Assembly (NCBI RefSeq): GCF_000023225.1
Contig: NC_013173.1
Span: 436,501 to 500,500, forward strand
Source: Desulfomicrobium baculatum DSM 4028
Lineage (GTDB): Bacteria > Desulfobacterota > Desulfovibrionia > Desulfovibrionales > Desulfomicrobiaceae
Direction of reading: 5' to 3'
Length of the DNA: 64,000 bases
Part shown: positions 53,150 through 62,639 of the stretch, piece after piece
Numbering within the stretch: position 1 is the stretch's first letter
Layout of the letters: each line of letters opens with the position of its first letter
Position numbers and translations under genes: made by a program
The notes under the pieces: generated by a model
What the model saw: only the letters and a program-made list of their open reading frames with translations
The model's database searches: none
Told to the model about the DNA's origin: nothing

Positions 53150-54907
53150 ATGGCTGACAGGGACGGATCTGGATCGTCTGGAAAAATTGTGGGTTTTTTC
53201 CTGGCCTTGATGGCCATTGCTCTCATGGGGGCGGCTGTTACGTTTTTTCTCAGACCGGACCTGTTGACGCTCGGCTCGGTTCATCCGGTCGAACGCGTGT
53301 CCATTTTTCCGCAGGAAGCCGCCGTCGCAGGAGGGCAGTGGAGACTGCTCAGCCAATGGCACGGAGCCGGTGACTTTCACGCGGCGGGTAATCTTTATCG
53401 GGTCGAATTCAAGCCGATTCCCGGCTGGGAAACCCCTCCTCCCGTCGTGCTCAAAAAAGACGAAACCGGAGCCGAGGTCGAGGGCGTCTACAAGCCCGTC
53501 CAATACTCCACGCAGACCATCCTGACCCTGACGGGCGCGAGCACGCTGGCCAGTCGGCTTGTGCCGGAGCTGGCAGAATTGTATCTGCTGAACATCGGAG
53601 CCAATGAAGTTCGTAAAATTCCTGGGAAAAGCGCTGATGAAATGACAGTGGAAGGGATTTTTTACGCTGCCAGGGAGATTCGCACCATTGAGATAGCCGG
53701 TCAGGGAACGGCCTCCGGGTTCTCGGCGCTCAAGGCCGGAGCCAGCGACATCGCAATGGCCACCCACAGGATCTCTGCGGTGGACGCCAAGATTTTTGGC
53801 GAGGGCGTCATAACGGCGCAGAGTGAGCACAAGCTTGGCATGGACGCGGTGACGGTGCTGGTGCACAAGGACAATCCCGTGCCGGCCCTGACTGTCGAGC
53901 AGGTGGGAGGCATTTTTTCCGGCGAGATATCAAACTGGGAGCAGGTTGGAGGTCCGGCCGCTCCGATCAAGGTGTTTGTCTTGCAGGAAAATTTTGCAAC
54001 CCGCCGTTTTGTGAAGGACTTTTTTTTGAGCGGGAAAGATTTCGTTTCCTCGGCCCGCGTTGTCGACACCCATGACCTGCTGCCCGAACTCGTCTCTCAA
54101 GACCCGTGGGCGGTCGGGTTCGGCAGTATCACGATGGCCGGCCAGTGCCGTGAAATGCCGCTCAAGCCGGGCGCGGACTCCGAGGCGGTGGCGCCCACGG
54201 CTGCGTCCATTCGCACTGTGACCTACCCGGCCGTGCGGAATATGTACCTCTATCACAAGGCCACGACGGACAATATTTACGCCCGTGACTTCGTTCGCGT
54301 CGCCCTGGGTGCCGTAGGTCAGGACATAGTCAAGAAATTCGGCTTCGTGAAAAACAGTGAGGTCGAAGGCGATGCCAGTGTCGCAGATCGGGACGCGCCG
54401 CTTGACGGCCCAGGGTCCTCTTTTGCGCAGACGCTTGGATCGGAGCCTGCTCCCGTTTTAAAAGCCCCTGCGCTGACCTCGCTTCCGCCCCTGGTCCAGT
54501 TTGACGGCGAGGCGGTGCCCGAGAACGTTCGCAGGGAGGTTCTGCAAGACTACCTCGACGGCGTGTACGGGGCGCAAAAGCTGCCGTTTGTGTTTAACTT
54601 CGAGACGGGAAACCTCAGTTTGGATGAACAGGGCGGCAGAGATCTGGCGCGAATCGTGGCCATGATGAAAGAACCGAAAAATTCGGGAAAGACGATCGTT
54701 CTGGTCGGCTATTCGGACTCCGTAGGCGCCTATGCGTCCAATCTGGCAGTTTCCCGCAAAAGGGCGGAAGCTGTCGCCGAGGCGTTCAGGAAGAGAGGGC
54801 TGCAGGATGTCGTTGTCCTGGCCGCGGGTGAAGAGGGCGCAATAGAGCGCAACGATATCCGCGCTGGAAGAGAAAAAAACCGACGTGTGGAGATATGGCT
54901 GAAATGA
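53150..54907 (+). CDS. PstS-like solute-binding domain fused to OmpA C-terminal domain
   Basis: 585 residues. An N-terminal membrane anchor (VGFFLALMAIALMGAAVTFFL) is followed by a phosphate-binding-protein-like domain (about 120-390; IEIAGQGTASGFSALKAGASDIAMATHRIS, SNWEQVGGPAAPIKV). A C-terminal OmpA domain carries VFNFETGNLSLDEQGGRDL, SDSVGAYASNLAVSRKRAEAVAEAF and RAGREKNRRVEIWL. The OmpA part should grip peptidoglycan, so the ligand domain is likely held in the periplasm. GGAGAGG lies upstream. It overlaps the receiver gene by 13 bases. Function is unknown; an envelope sensor is a guess. Confidence 0.85.
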   Translation: MADRDGSGSSGKIVGFFLALMAIALMGAAVTFFLRPDLLTLGSVHPVERVSIFPQEAAVAGGQWRLLSQWHGAGDFHAAGNLYRVEFKPIPGWETPPPVVLKKDETGAEVEGVYKPVQYSTQTILTLTGASTLASRLVPELAELYLLNIGANEVRKIPGKSADEMTVEGIFYAAREIRTIEIAGQGTASGFSALKAGASDIAMATHRISAVDAKIFGEGVITAQSEHKLGMDAVTVLVHKDNPVPALTVEQVGGIFSGEISNWEQVGGPAAPIKVFVLQENFATRRFVKDFFLSGKDFVSSARVVDTHDLLPELVSQDPWAVGFGSITMAGQCREMPLKPGADSEAVAPTAASIRTVTYPAVRNMYLYHKATTDNIYARDFVRVALGAVGQDIVKKFGFVKNSEVEGDASVADRDAPLDGPGSSFAQTLGSEPAPVLKAPALTSLPPLVQFDGEAVPENVRREVLQDYLDGVYGAQKLPFVFNFETGNLSLDEQGGRDLARIVAMMKEPKNSGKTIVLVGYSDSVGAYASNLAVSRKRAEAVAEAFRKRGLQDVVVLAAGEEGAIERNDIRAGREKNRRVEIWLK

Positions 54908-55323
54908 CGCAACCTCATCCCCATAGCTCCGATTCCGGACAAAAGGCGGTCATGCAGAATATACTTGTCATCGATGACGATAAACTCATGTGTCTGGCCC
55001 TGGCCAAGATCCTGATTTCCGCCGGCTACAATGTCGTGCAGGCCTCGGATGGCGAGGAAGGGCTTAAATTGTACCGATCTCAGGATTTTGATCTGGTCAT
55101 CACCGATCTCATCATGCCGGACAAGGAAGGAATTCAGATCATTCGCGAATTGCGCAAGGAAAACAGCTGCATTCGCATTATCGCCATGTCCGCGGGAGGC
55201 AGGGGCGGTGCCACGGACTATTTGAAATGGGCACGGCTCATGGGCGCAAAACAGTGTCTGAGCAAACCCATCAAGCGCGAAGACCTGCTTGATGCCGTGC
55301 AGACGGTGTTGGCCTTGCCCTGA
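54895..55323 (+). CDS. CheY-like single-domain response regulator
   Basis: 142 residues. The receiver begins NILVIDDDKLMCLALAKIL, with the phospho-Asp in LVITDLIMPDKEG, and a conserved Lys near LSKPIKREDL. No output domain. It overlaps the preceding gene by 13 bases and precedes the hybrid kinase, so it is probably its relay partner. Confidence 0.9.
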   Translation: MAEMTQPHPHSSDSGQKAVMQNILVIDDDKLMCLALAKILISAGYNVVQASDGEEGLKLYRSQDFDLVITDLIMPDKEGIQIIRELRKENSCIRIIAMSAGGRGGATDYLKWARLMGAKQCLSKPIKREDLLDAVQTVLALP

Positions 55324-55393
55324 GGCCTATTCTGGTGGACGAAATCTCATGAACCTTTGCCCTTGCCGTCGGCGGCTACAGCACGAGTAGGAT

Positions 55394-58300
55394 ATGGAAA
55401 GAAAAAAAGCATTTTTTAATCTGCTCCAGTTCAAGATACATCTTGGAATTCAATTCATTCTGGCGATATGCTTTTTTGCATTGGGGTATTTCATCTATGT
55501 CACGCAACTCGATTTCCTCATAAACGACATTCGCAGGCAGGGCCAGGAACAGGCGGAGATGGTCGCCCAGGCAAGCGTGCCCGCCATCCAGAGGGAAAGC
55601 CTCTACCTGCTGGAGGAATTGGCGATCAAGGCCGAGTATTCTCCGCTTGTCGCGTATTGTCAGATCGTCGACCCCTTGGGGAAATCCTTCCTCACAGGCG
55701 AGGTCCGGGTCGGGCTGACCAGGGACGATCTCATGAGCGCGTACAGTTCCCGGGACGTGAGCGTGGTCAGCCACGACATCCTGGCCGGAGGAAAAAGCAT
55801 CGGCCAGGTCAAGCTGGGCATGTTCATCGACAAGGCGCGTCAGGAAGTGCAGGCGACCACCATCCGTCTCGTGGCCGCTTTTGCCGTGGTGCTCGGCGTG
55901 ATTGCGCTTTTTCTGTACGTCTTTTTGAACCGCCTGCTCATTCTTCCGGTCGTCAATCTCTCCATTCTCACCCAGAGCCTGTCGCGAGGCGAGTTCGTGA
56001 CCACCAATCTGGATCAGCGCCGGGATGAACTCGGGGTTCTGGCTCACGGATTCAACATCATGAGCCAAAGCTTGAAAGAGCTCTACAAGAGCCTGGAAGA
56101 GAAGGTCGACGCGCGCACAGAGGATTTGAACAACGCCTACCATGAACTGCAAGCCATTTTCGACAACTCGCTGGTCGGCATTTCGGTTTTAAGCTCCGAC
56201 CATAAAGTGATCCGGGCGAATCGAAGATTTGCGACTATTTTCGGCTATTCGGTGGCGGAAATACCTCTGATCAGCCCCGAGAAGTTTCATGTCTCCGGCA
56301 GGAATTTTGATGAATTCAGCGAGAAATTCTTCAACCGGCTGGCCGAGCGGGAGATAGCCCAGCTGGAATACCAGTTCCGCAGGAAGGACGGCAGCGTCTT
56401 CTGGAGCCAGGTCTCCGCCAAGGCCATTGACCCGCAGGATTTGAGCCGGGGCGTCATATTCGTCATCGAGGACATCTCCGATCGCAAAAAGGCCAGCGAA
56501 CTCTTGCGGCAGCACGCCGAAGACCTGCGCGTGGCCAAGGACCAGGCCGACAAGGCCACCCGTTCCAAGAGCGAATTTCTGGCCAGGATGAGCCACGAGA
56601 TCCGCACCCCCATGAATGCGATTCTGGGCATGGCCGAGATGCTGCAGGAGACGAGCCTGAACGAGGACCAGCAGGAATACGTCAAGACCTTCAGTTCCGC
56701 AGGCGAGCTTCTGCTGGGCATCATCAACGACATCCTTGATTTTTCCAAGATAGAGGTCGGTCAGATCAAGCTCGAATCCATCCCGTTCAATCTGCGGGAG
56801 CTTGTGGACGACGTGAACAAGCTTTTTGTCTATCGGGCGGAGGAGAAGGCGCTTCGGCTCGAAAAGAAGGTCTCGGAAGGGCTCGCGCAACGCTACATCG
56901 GCGACCCGACCCGCATCCGGCAGATTATCATCAACCTTGTCGGCAACGCGCTCAAATTCACAAGTGTCGGCGGGGTGACCATGTCCGTGACGGAGTCCGT
57001 TATGGACGACGGTGCTCCGTGCTGCCTCTTTGCGGTCAAGGATACGGGCATCGGGATTCCAAAATCGAAGCTGGGCACCGTCTTTGAGAGTTTTGCGCAA
57101 GCCGACTCGTCCACGACCCGGGAGTTCGGAGGCACGGGTCTTGGTCTGGCCATTTCCAAGAAGCTTGTTGAGCTCATGGGTGGACAGATCTGGGTCGAAA
57201 GCGAACCAGGGCAGGGAACCACGTTTTTCTTCAAACTGCCCCTCGCCCCCGATCAAAAGGTTCAACTGCCGGAATTCCGCCTGAAGATTCCTGCGGACAC
57301 GCACCTGCTTATCGTCGAGGACCAGCCGGAAGGCCGGGGAAGCATTTCTGCCCTGGTGCGCAGTTGGGGGCTTGTGCCCGTCTCCTGTTCGTCGGCGGCC
57401 AATGCGATCGACGCCCTGAACGCGCACAAGAAGGATTTCACCTTCCAGGCCATCCTCATCGATTCCATGGTCGACAGCGTGCCGGGAATCGAGATCGTGC
57501 ATCTGCTCATTGGTCAGGGAATCCCCGTGGCCAACCTTGTCCTGGCGGTTGAGACCGCCGAGGGTCTTGCGCGGTTGCCAAAAGCGACGGATTTCGGGCC
57601 GTTGTCGTATATTCTCAAAAGCGAGCGGGACGCCGTCCTGCACGACAAGATCTACGAGGTGGTGTCCGAGTCGCAGCGCAGACGCATGACGGACTTCCAT
57701 GACAAGGGCTGGAAAGTCCTCCTGGTCGACGATGTCGAGGCGAACAGACGGGTGGTGGAGCTCTTTTTGAAGAGCAGCAACGTCTCCATCGTTCACGCCG
57801 AGAACGGCAAGATCGCGCTCGAGAAATTCACCGAAGAGCCTTTTGATCTTGTGCTCATGGACATGGAGATGCCGGTCATGGACGGGCTGGAAGCCACGCG
57901 CCGCATCCGTGCCTGGGAACAGGAGAAGCGGGAATACAAGACGCCCATCATCGCCCTGACGGCCCACGCCTTCCAGGAGCACCGGCAGAAGACCATGGAT
58001 GCGGGGTGTACGGAATTCCTGGCCAAGCCCATCAAGAAGCAGGCGCTCATCAACATTATCGATCTCTTTGCCGGGCAGCGCGAATCCCTGGTCGCGCAAC
58101 CCGAACCGCTGCTGGTGACGGAGGTCACGCCCATTCTGGATGAGCAGGATTCTCCGGTTCAGATCGATCCCGAGCTTCAGGACCTGCGTCCGCTTTTCCT
58201 GCGCACCGTCCGTGATTTTCAGGCACAGCTCGCCGACGCCATCACCACGCAGGATTTCGGCACCATGCAGCGCTGCGGGCACAGCCTGAAGGGGCTGGGC

Positions 58301-59176
58301 AGCACCTACGCCGTGGATGAGATCAGCCAGTCCGGCAAGATCATCGAGAGCGCGGCCAAGAGCAGGCAGGCGTCCGTCGTCGTCGAAGCGGTCAACCATC
58401 TGGCTGTGTTCATGAACACGGGCGAGACGCCGAAGATTCAGACAGGCGAGGCCTCCGGGGAAACGATCGGGGATGATGATTTGCCCGCGCCGGTGGACGG
58501 GCGCTATGTGGTCCACGTCGCACCGGAAATGTCCGAGCTCATTCCATTCCTCATGGACGCCATGCAGAAGGATCTGGAACTTATGGGCAAGGCCCTGGCC
58601 CAGAAGGACTACCCGACCATGCGGCGCTTCGGGCATAGCCACAAAGGCTTCGGCAGCACGTATGGCTTTGAGTACATCAGCATCATCGGCAGGAAAATCC
58701 AGGCTGCCGCCGAAGCACGGAATGCCGAGCAGCTTGCGGATCTTCTGCTGGCGCTGGGCAATTATCTTGAGCGGGTGGATATCGTTTACGAGATAAAGGC
58801 CGACCTGGTCGAAGAAGAGATTGAGGAAGCATTACCCGGCAAAGAGGTGGCTGAAGAGATCCCTGAAGACGTGCAGGACTATACGGTCGAGGTCGATGCG
58901 GAACTCTATGAGCTTGTGCCCCTCTTTATGGACACCATGCATTCAAATGTCGCTGAAATGCAGGAAGCATTGGTGGAGAATAATTTTGATATCATTTGCC
59001 GTCATGGGCACAGTCAAAAGGGCCTGGGTAGCACGTATGGTTTTGATTATTTAAGCCACATCGGATACAAAATTGAAACGGCAGGCATGCAAAAAAACGC
59101 GGATGAAGTTCAGAAATTGCTTAAAATTATGGACAAGTATCTCGAAAATGTACATATCGTGGAGCGAAAAGGATGA
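55394..59176 (+). CDS. Hybrid histidine kinase with two receivers and three HPt domains
   Basis: 1260 residues. Two membrane spans (about 15-38 and 154-180) enclose a periplasmic sensor, then HAMP, PAS (about 250-370), a HisKA domain (H401 in MSHEIRTPMNAIL) and an ATPase core (GNALKFT, DTGIGIP, GGTGLGLAIS). Two receivers follow: D690 in LIDSMVDSVPG, and D823 in VLMDMEMPVMDG. Three HPt domains end the protein, with His at 963, 1081 and 1206, each in GHS-x-KG-x-GSTY. It should run a multistep phosphorelay. Three tandem HPt domains in one protein is unusual. Its stop overlaps the next receiver gene (ATGA). Confidence 0.93.
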   Translation: MERKKAFFNLLQFKIHLGIQFILAICFFALGYFIYVTQLDFLINDIRRQGQEQAEMVAQASVPAIQRESLYLLEELAIKAEYSPLVAYCQIVDPLGKSFLTGEVRVGLTRDDLMSAYSSRDVSVVSHDILAGGKSIGQVKLGMFIDKARQEVQATTIRLVAAFAVVLGVIALFLYVFLNRLLILPVVNLSILTQSLSRGEFVTTNLDQRRDELGVLAHGFNIMSQSLKELYKSLEEKVDARTEDLNNAYHELQAIFDNSLVGISVLSSDHKVIRANRRFATIFGYSVAEIPLISPEKFHVSGRNFDEFSEKFFNRLAEREIAQLEYQFRRKDGSVFWSQVSAKAIDPQDLSRGVIFVIEDISDRKKASELLRQHAEDLRVAKDQADKATRSKSEFLARMSHEIRTPMNAILGMAEMLQETSLNEDQQEYVKTFSSAGELLLGIINDILDFSKIEVGQIKLESIPFNLRELVDDVNKLFVYRAEEKALRLEKKVSEGLAQRYIGDPTRIRQIIINLVGNALKFTSVGGVTMSVTESVMDDGAPCCLFAVKDTGIGIPKSKLGTVFESFAQADSSTTREFGGTGLGLAISKKLVELMGGQIWVESEPGQGTTFFFKLPLAPDQKVQLPEFRLKIPADTHLLIVEDQPEGRGSISALVRSWGLVPVSCSSAANAIDALNAHKKDFTFQAILIDSMVDSVPGIEIVHLLIGQGIPVANLVLAVETAEGLARLPKATDFGPLSYILKSERDAVLHDKIYEVVSESQRRRMTDFHDKGWKVLLVDDVEANRRVVELFLKSSNVSIVHAENGKIALEKFTEEPFDLVLMDMEMPVMDGLEATRRIRAWEQEKREYKTPIIALTAHAFQEHRQKTMDAGCTEFLAKPIKKQALINIIDLFAGQRESLVAQPEPLLVTEVTPILDEQDSPVQIDPELQDLRPLFLRTVRDFQAQLADAITTQDFGTMQRCGHSLKGLGSTYAVDEISQSGKIIESAAKSRQASVVVEAVNHLAVFMNTGETPKIQTGEASGETIGDDDLPAPVDGRYVVHVAPEMSELIPFLMDAMQKDLELMGKALAQKDYPTMRRFGHSHKGFGSTYGFEYISIIGRKIQAAAEARNAEQLADLLLALGNYLERVDIVYEIKADLVEEEIEEALPGKEVAEEIPEDVQDYTVEVDAELYELVPLFMDTMHSNVAEMQEALVENNFDIICRHGHSQKGLGSTYGFDYLSHIGYKIETAGMQKNADEVQKLLKIMDKYLENVHIVERKG

Positions 59177-59691
59177 GCATGTACAATCAAGACGTTGATG
59201 CCATCGTGGACGAATACGTGACCCGGATTCCGGTCTCGGTCCTGCTGATCGATGATGAGTTTCTGATAGGGGAGGCCATGCGTATCAAGCTCTCCTCGGA
59301 AACGGACATCACCTTCCACTACTGCAAGGAACCGGACAAGGCCCTGGAAACAGCCATTGGTGTTCAGCCTACCGTGATAATGCTTGATCTTGTCATGCCG
59401 GGCGTGAACGGCCTGACCATGGTCAAGTTTTTCAAGAGCAGCGAGGATTTTCGCGATGTGCCCCTCATTGTGTTGTCGGCCCGCGAGGAACCGGAACTCA
59501 AGAAGAAGGCCATTGCCTTGGGCGCCAACGACTACATGGTCAAACTGCCGGACAAGACCGACCTTGTGGCCCGCATCCGCTGCCATTCGGAGCGCTACAT
59601 TTTCAAGCAGCAACGCGACGAGCTGATCATGAAAATAAGGGCGATGTCAGGCCAGAACAACAATGGCTTTTCTTCCCCGTATCTGGATTGA
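59173..59691 (+). CDS. Response regulator receiver protein with helical C-terminus
   Basis: 172 residues. Receiver with SVLLIDDEFLIGEAM, phospho-Asp in IMLDLVMPGVNG and VVLSARE-type region LIVLSAREEPELKKKA, Lys in MVKLPDKTDL. A helical tail (YIFKQQRDELIMKIRAMS) follows, as in receivers of WspR or PleD type but without a GGDEF domain. It overlaps the kinase gene by 4 bases (ATGA) and ends before a terminator, closing the signalling operon. Confidence 0.9.
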   Translation: MSMYNQDVDAIVDEYVTRIPVSVLLIDDEFLIGEAMRIKLSSETDITFHYCKEPDKALETAIGVQPTVIMLDLVMPGVNGLTMVKFFKSSEDFRDVPLIVLSAREEPELKKKAIALGANDYMVKLPDKTDLVARIRCHSERYIFKQQRDELIMKIRAMSGQNNNGFSSPYLD

Positions 59692-59716
59692 TCTTTTGCC
59701 CATGAGTTGCCGTTTC

Positions 59717-59756
59717 ACGGGACCGGATTCTCATTTCCCGGTCCCGTTTCTTGTTC
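59717..59756 (+). terminator. Terminator after the phosphorelay operon
   Basis: ACGGGACCGG / CCGGTCCCGT, 10-bp stem with an 11-nt loop followed by TTCTTGTT. It is 26 bp after the receiver gene stop. Confidence 0.85.
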
Positions 59757-59790
59757 ACACCGTACCGACAGGCCGTGAAAGCGAGGTTGT

Positions 59791-62103
59791 ATGCTCAAGT
59801 CCAAGCTGATCGACATCAAGAAAATTTTTCAGGCGGCCCAGGCCTTTGAGATGGCCTGGAATAAATGTCTGCCCGATTTGAAGGCTCTTTTTCAAGTCGA
59901 GCAGATACGTTTGTACAAGTGCGATGCGCAGCATTCGGAATTGTTCGCCCTCGTTCTGAAAGACGGCAGGCCGCGTGAAGTGCGTCTGCCCATTTCCACT
60001 TCGAGCCTTGTCGGTTACACGGCCCAATCGCAGATACCCTTTATCCTAAAGAGCATTGAAGCTGAGGAATTCGAGGCCATTCATCCGAGCCTGCGTTTTG
60101 ACCGCCAGTACGATCAGTTGGTCGATTTTGAAACGCGCAACGTGATCTCCATGCCGATTCAGCACGAGAATGAGCTTTTGGGGGTGTTGCAGCTCCTGAA
60201 CAAGCAAGGTGGGGATTTTTCCCGCGAGGACGAGGCCTTTTGTCGTTTGATAGTGAGCATCATGGGGCAGAAAATGTTCGAGGAACGCAGCCTGCCCAAG
60301 GGGCCGTACGAATATCTCGTTTTGCAGGGTGCTCTGACCCGCGAGCAGCTCGACGACGCCGTTTCGCGCTCGGCCAGGAAGGGCATTTCCACATCCCGCC
60401 TGCTGCAGCTGGATTTTGGCGTGAGCCCGGATGACATCGGCGCATCGCTGGAAATCTATTACCAGACGCCGTTTGTGCGCTACCAGGAAAATCCCGTCTC
60501 TGAGCATATGCTCAAAGGCATCAACCGCCAATACCTGCTCAACAACCTGTGGGTGCCCATCCATGCCAAGGGCGAGCGGGTCGTGATCCTCCTTCACAAT
60601 CCGCACGATTCCGAAAAGATCGAGGAGATCAAACGAATCCTGAACGTGAAGGAATATGAATTCAAGGTGGGGTTGCCCGAGGAGATTCTAGCATTTCTTG
60701 GCGATCGCAGCCAGCTGCTGAAGTCCGCCGGCGGCTCGCAAGGAATGGCCGATGCCTATGAAGCCATGCGCGAGGATGAACATGAGGAGGAGTTCGACGA
60801 GTATGACGACGGGGACGACCTCTCCGAAGCCCTGGCCGATCTGGAAGGGGTCTCCGACGAGGGCCTTGAGCTCGCGCAGGTCGAAGAGGAGGACATTTCC
60901 CAGGAAAGCCGCCAGCTCGCCGTCCGCTTTGTGAACAAGATCATCATGCACGCGCACAAGACCGGAGCCTCGGACATTCACATCGAACCCTCAAGAACGG
61001 GGCGCCCTGGAGTGGTGCGCATGCGCATCGACGGCACCTGCATGCGGGTGCTGACCGTCCCGGAGAGCATCATCAAGCCGGTGGTTTCGCGCATCAAGAT
61101 CCTCTCGAACCTGAATATTTCCGAGCGGAGGCTGCCGCAGGACGGCAAGGCCAGGGTCCGTTTCAAGGGGCGCGAGCTTGAGCTTCGCGTGGCCACGCTC
61201 CCCACCGTGCACGGCGAGAGCGCCGTGCTGCGCATGCTCACCTCCGGAAAGGCCCTGCCCTTCGAGAAGCTGAACTTAAGCGATGCGAACGCGGCTCAGA
61301 TTGAGCGCCTGATGTTCAAGCCGCATGGAATTTTTCTGGTCGTCGGGCCGACAGGATCGGGCAAGACGACCACCCTGCACTCCATCCTGGCGCGCATCAA
61401 CACCCCGGACAAGAAGATCTGGACCGTGGAGGACCCGGTCGAGATCACGCAGCCGGGACTGCAGCAGGTCCAGGTCGAGAGTGCCATCGGCCTTGATTTT
61501 CCCCGCATCATGCGCGCCTTTCTGCGTGCGGATCCGGACGTGATCCTCGTGGGCGAAATGCGTGATCTCCAGACCGCGCAGATCGGCGTGGAGGCTTCGC
61601 TCACGGGACACATGGTTTTTTCGACCCTGCACACCAATTCCGCGGCGGAAACAGTGACCCGCCTTCTGGACATGGGCATAGAATCGCTTAACTTCTCTGA
61701 AGCGCTGCACGGAATTCTGGCCCAGCGCCTGGTCAAGACCCTGTGCGCGCAATGCCGCGAGGCCTATGCTCCTTCCGACGAGGAGTGGGCGTATCTGCTG
61801 AGTCAATACGGGGCGGAGTTTTTTCCTGAGCTTGGGATCGAGCGTTCCACAGCCAGCATCTACCGGGCAAAGGGCTGCGGACGTTGCGGTCAGACCGGGT
61901 ACCGAGGGCGGATCGGCATTCACGAGCTGCTCGTGGCGACCCCTGAAGTCCGCAAGGCCATAGCCCGCAAACAACCGTCGGAAGAGGTGGCGCGGATGGC
62001 CATCGAGCAAGGCATGCGGACTCTCTATCAGGACGGGATAGCAAAGATTTTCAAAGGGGATATAGATATCCTGCAACTGCAGAAAGTGACGACCTCCGAG
62101 TGA
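59791..62103 (+). CDS. GspE/PilB-type ATPase with N-terminal GAF-like domain
   Basis: 770 residues. The first about 165 form a GAF-like domain (FKVEQIR-type helix, LVGYTAQSQIPFIL, NVISMPIQHENELLGVLQLLN). An N1-type domain with EQLDDAVSRSARKGISTSRLLQLD follows, then the T2SSE core: SDIHIEPSRTGRPGV, RRLPQDGKARV, Walker A VGPTGSGKTTTLHS (near 517), LVGEMRDLQTAQIG and STLHTNSAAETVTRLLDM. Zinc CAQC and CGRCGQTG are at the end. A GAF-fused motor suggests ligand control of the ATPase. No pilus or secretion structural genes are adjacent. Confidence 0.92.
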   Translation: MLKSKLIDIKKIFQAAQAFEMAWNKCLPDLKALFQVEQIRLYKCDAQHSELFALVLKDGRPREVRLPISTSSLVGYTAQSQIPFILKSIEAEEFEAIHPSLRFDRQYDQLVDFETRNVISMPIQHENELLGVLQLLNKQGGDFSREDEAFCRLIVSIMGQKMFEERSLPKGPYEYLVLQGALTREQLDDAVSRSARKGISTSRLLQLDFGVSPDDIGASLEIYYQTPFVRYQENPVSEHMLKGINRQYLLNNLWVPIHAKGERVVILLHNPHDSEKIEEIKRILNVKEYEFKVGLPEEILAFLGDRSQLLKSAGGSQGMADAYEAMREDEHEEEFDEYDDGDDLSEALADLEGVSDEGLELAQVEEEDISQESRQLAVRFVNKIIMHAHKTGASDIHIEPSRTGRPGVVRMRIDGTCMRVLTVPESIIKPVVSRIKILSNLNISERRLPQDGKARVRFKGRELELRVATLPTVHGESAVLRMLTSGKALPFEKLNLSDANAAQIERLMFKPHGIFLVVGPTGSGKTTTLHSILARINTPDKKIWTVEDPVEITQPGLQQVQVESAIGLDFPRIMRAFLRADPDVILVGEMRDLQTAQIGVEASLTGHMVFSTLHTNSAAETVTRLLDMGIESLNFSEALHGILAQRLVKTLCAQCREAYAPSDEEWAYLLSQYGAEFFPELGIERSTASIYRAKGCGRCGQTGYRGRIGIHELLVATPEVRKAIARKQPSEEVARMAIEQGMRTLYQDGIAKIFKGDIDILQLQKVTTSE

Positions 62104-62570
62104 TGAAAATGGAAAACAGCTCTGAAAAAAAAGAAGTCGCCGCGCTTGACGGCCCTGCCCAGGCCCCTGGCGTCCCGGAATCCGTCGATGACACCGATGC
62201 GCCCGGAACCCCACTGGCGGCCGAGCCCGTGGTCATGCCTGCGAGTCTCAAGCTGCGATTGGAAAAATGCCCCAAGTGTCAGTATGAAAGACAGGCCGGT
62301 GACGAAGATTTCGCGACTCCCTTCGAATGTCCCAAATGCGGCGTTGTCTACGCCCTGGCCATGGAGGAGGTGCGACGCAAGGGGCTGGGCCATGAGAAGC
62401 AGGCCGAAGCCGAGGCGGAGGAAATGCGTCGCCTTGCCCAGGCCCAGAGTGAAAACATCCAAAGTTCGCAAATTGGCAGCGCGATGTTCGTGGACGAGGA
62501 AAAGAGCAAAATCTGGATCGTGTTCGTAATTCTTGCGCTTCTGGTTTTGGGTGCATTGTTTTTCATTTGA
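62103..62570 (+). CDS. Zinc-ribbon protein with C-terminal membrane anchor
   Basis: 155 residues from ATG 62103, which overlaps the ATPase stop as TGATG. Two CPKC pairs (EKCPKCQYER and FECPKCGVVYA) form a zinc ribbon. The C-terminus is one membrane span (WIVFVILALLVLGALFFI). The N-terminal 50 residues are disordered. It is tightly coupled to the GAF-GspE gene, so it may tether or regulate that motor (inference). Confidence 0.8.
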   Translation: MKMENSSEKKEVAALDGPAQAPGVPESVDDTDAPGTPLAAEPVVMPASLKLRLEKCPKCQYERQAGDEDFATPFECPKCGVVYALAMEEVRRKGLGHEKQAEAEAEEMRRLAQAQSENIQSSQIGSAMFVDEEKSKIWIVFVILALLVLGALFFI

Positions 62571-62639
62571 ACTCCTTCCGCGAACGTTGCGGACGGTTTG
62601 GTGGTTGCAAGCTTCAAACGACGTGAACAGTGGTGATTT

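Noticed and set aside
56189-58642. 817-codon minus-strand open frame opposite the hybrid kinase
   Set aside because: Antisense shadow of a clear multi-domain kinase; no recognisable motif.
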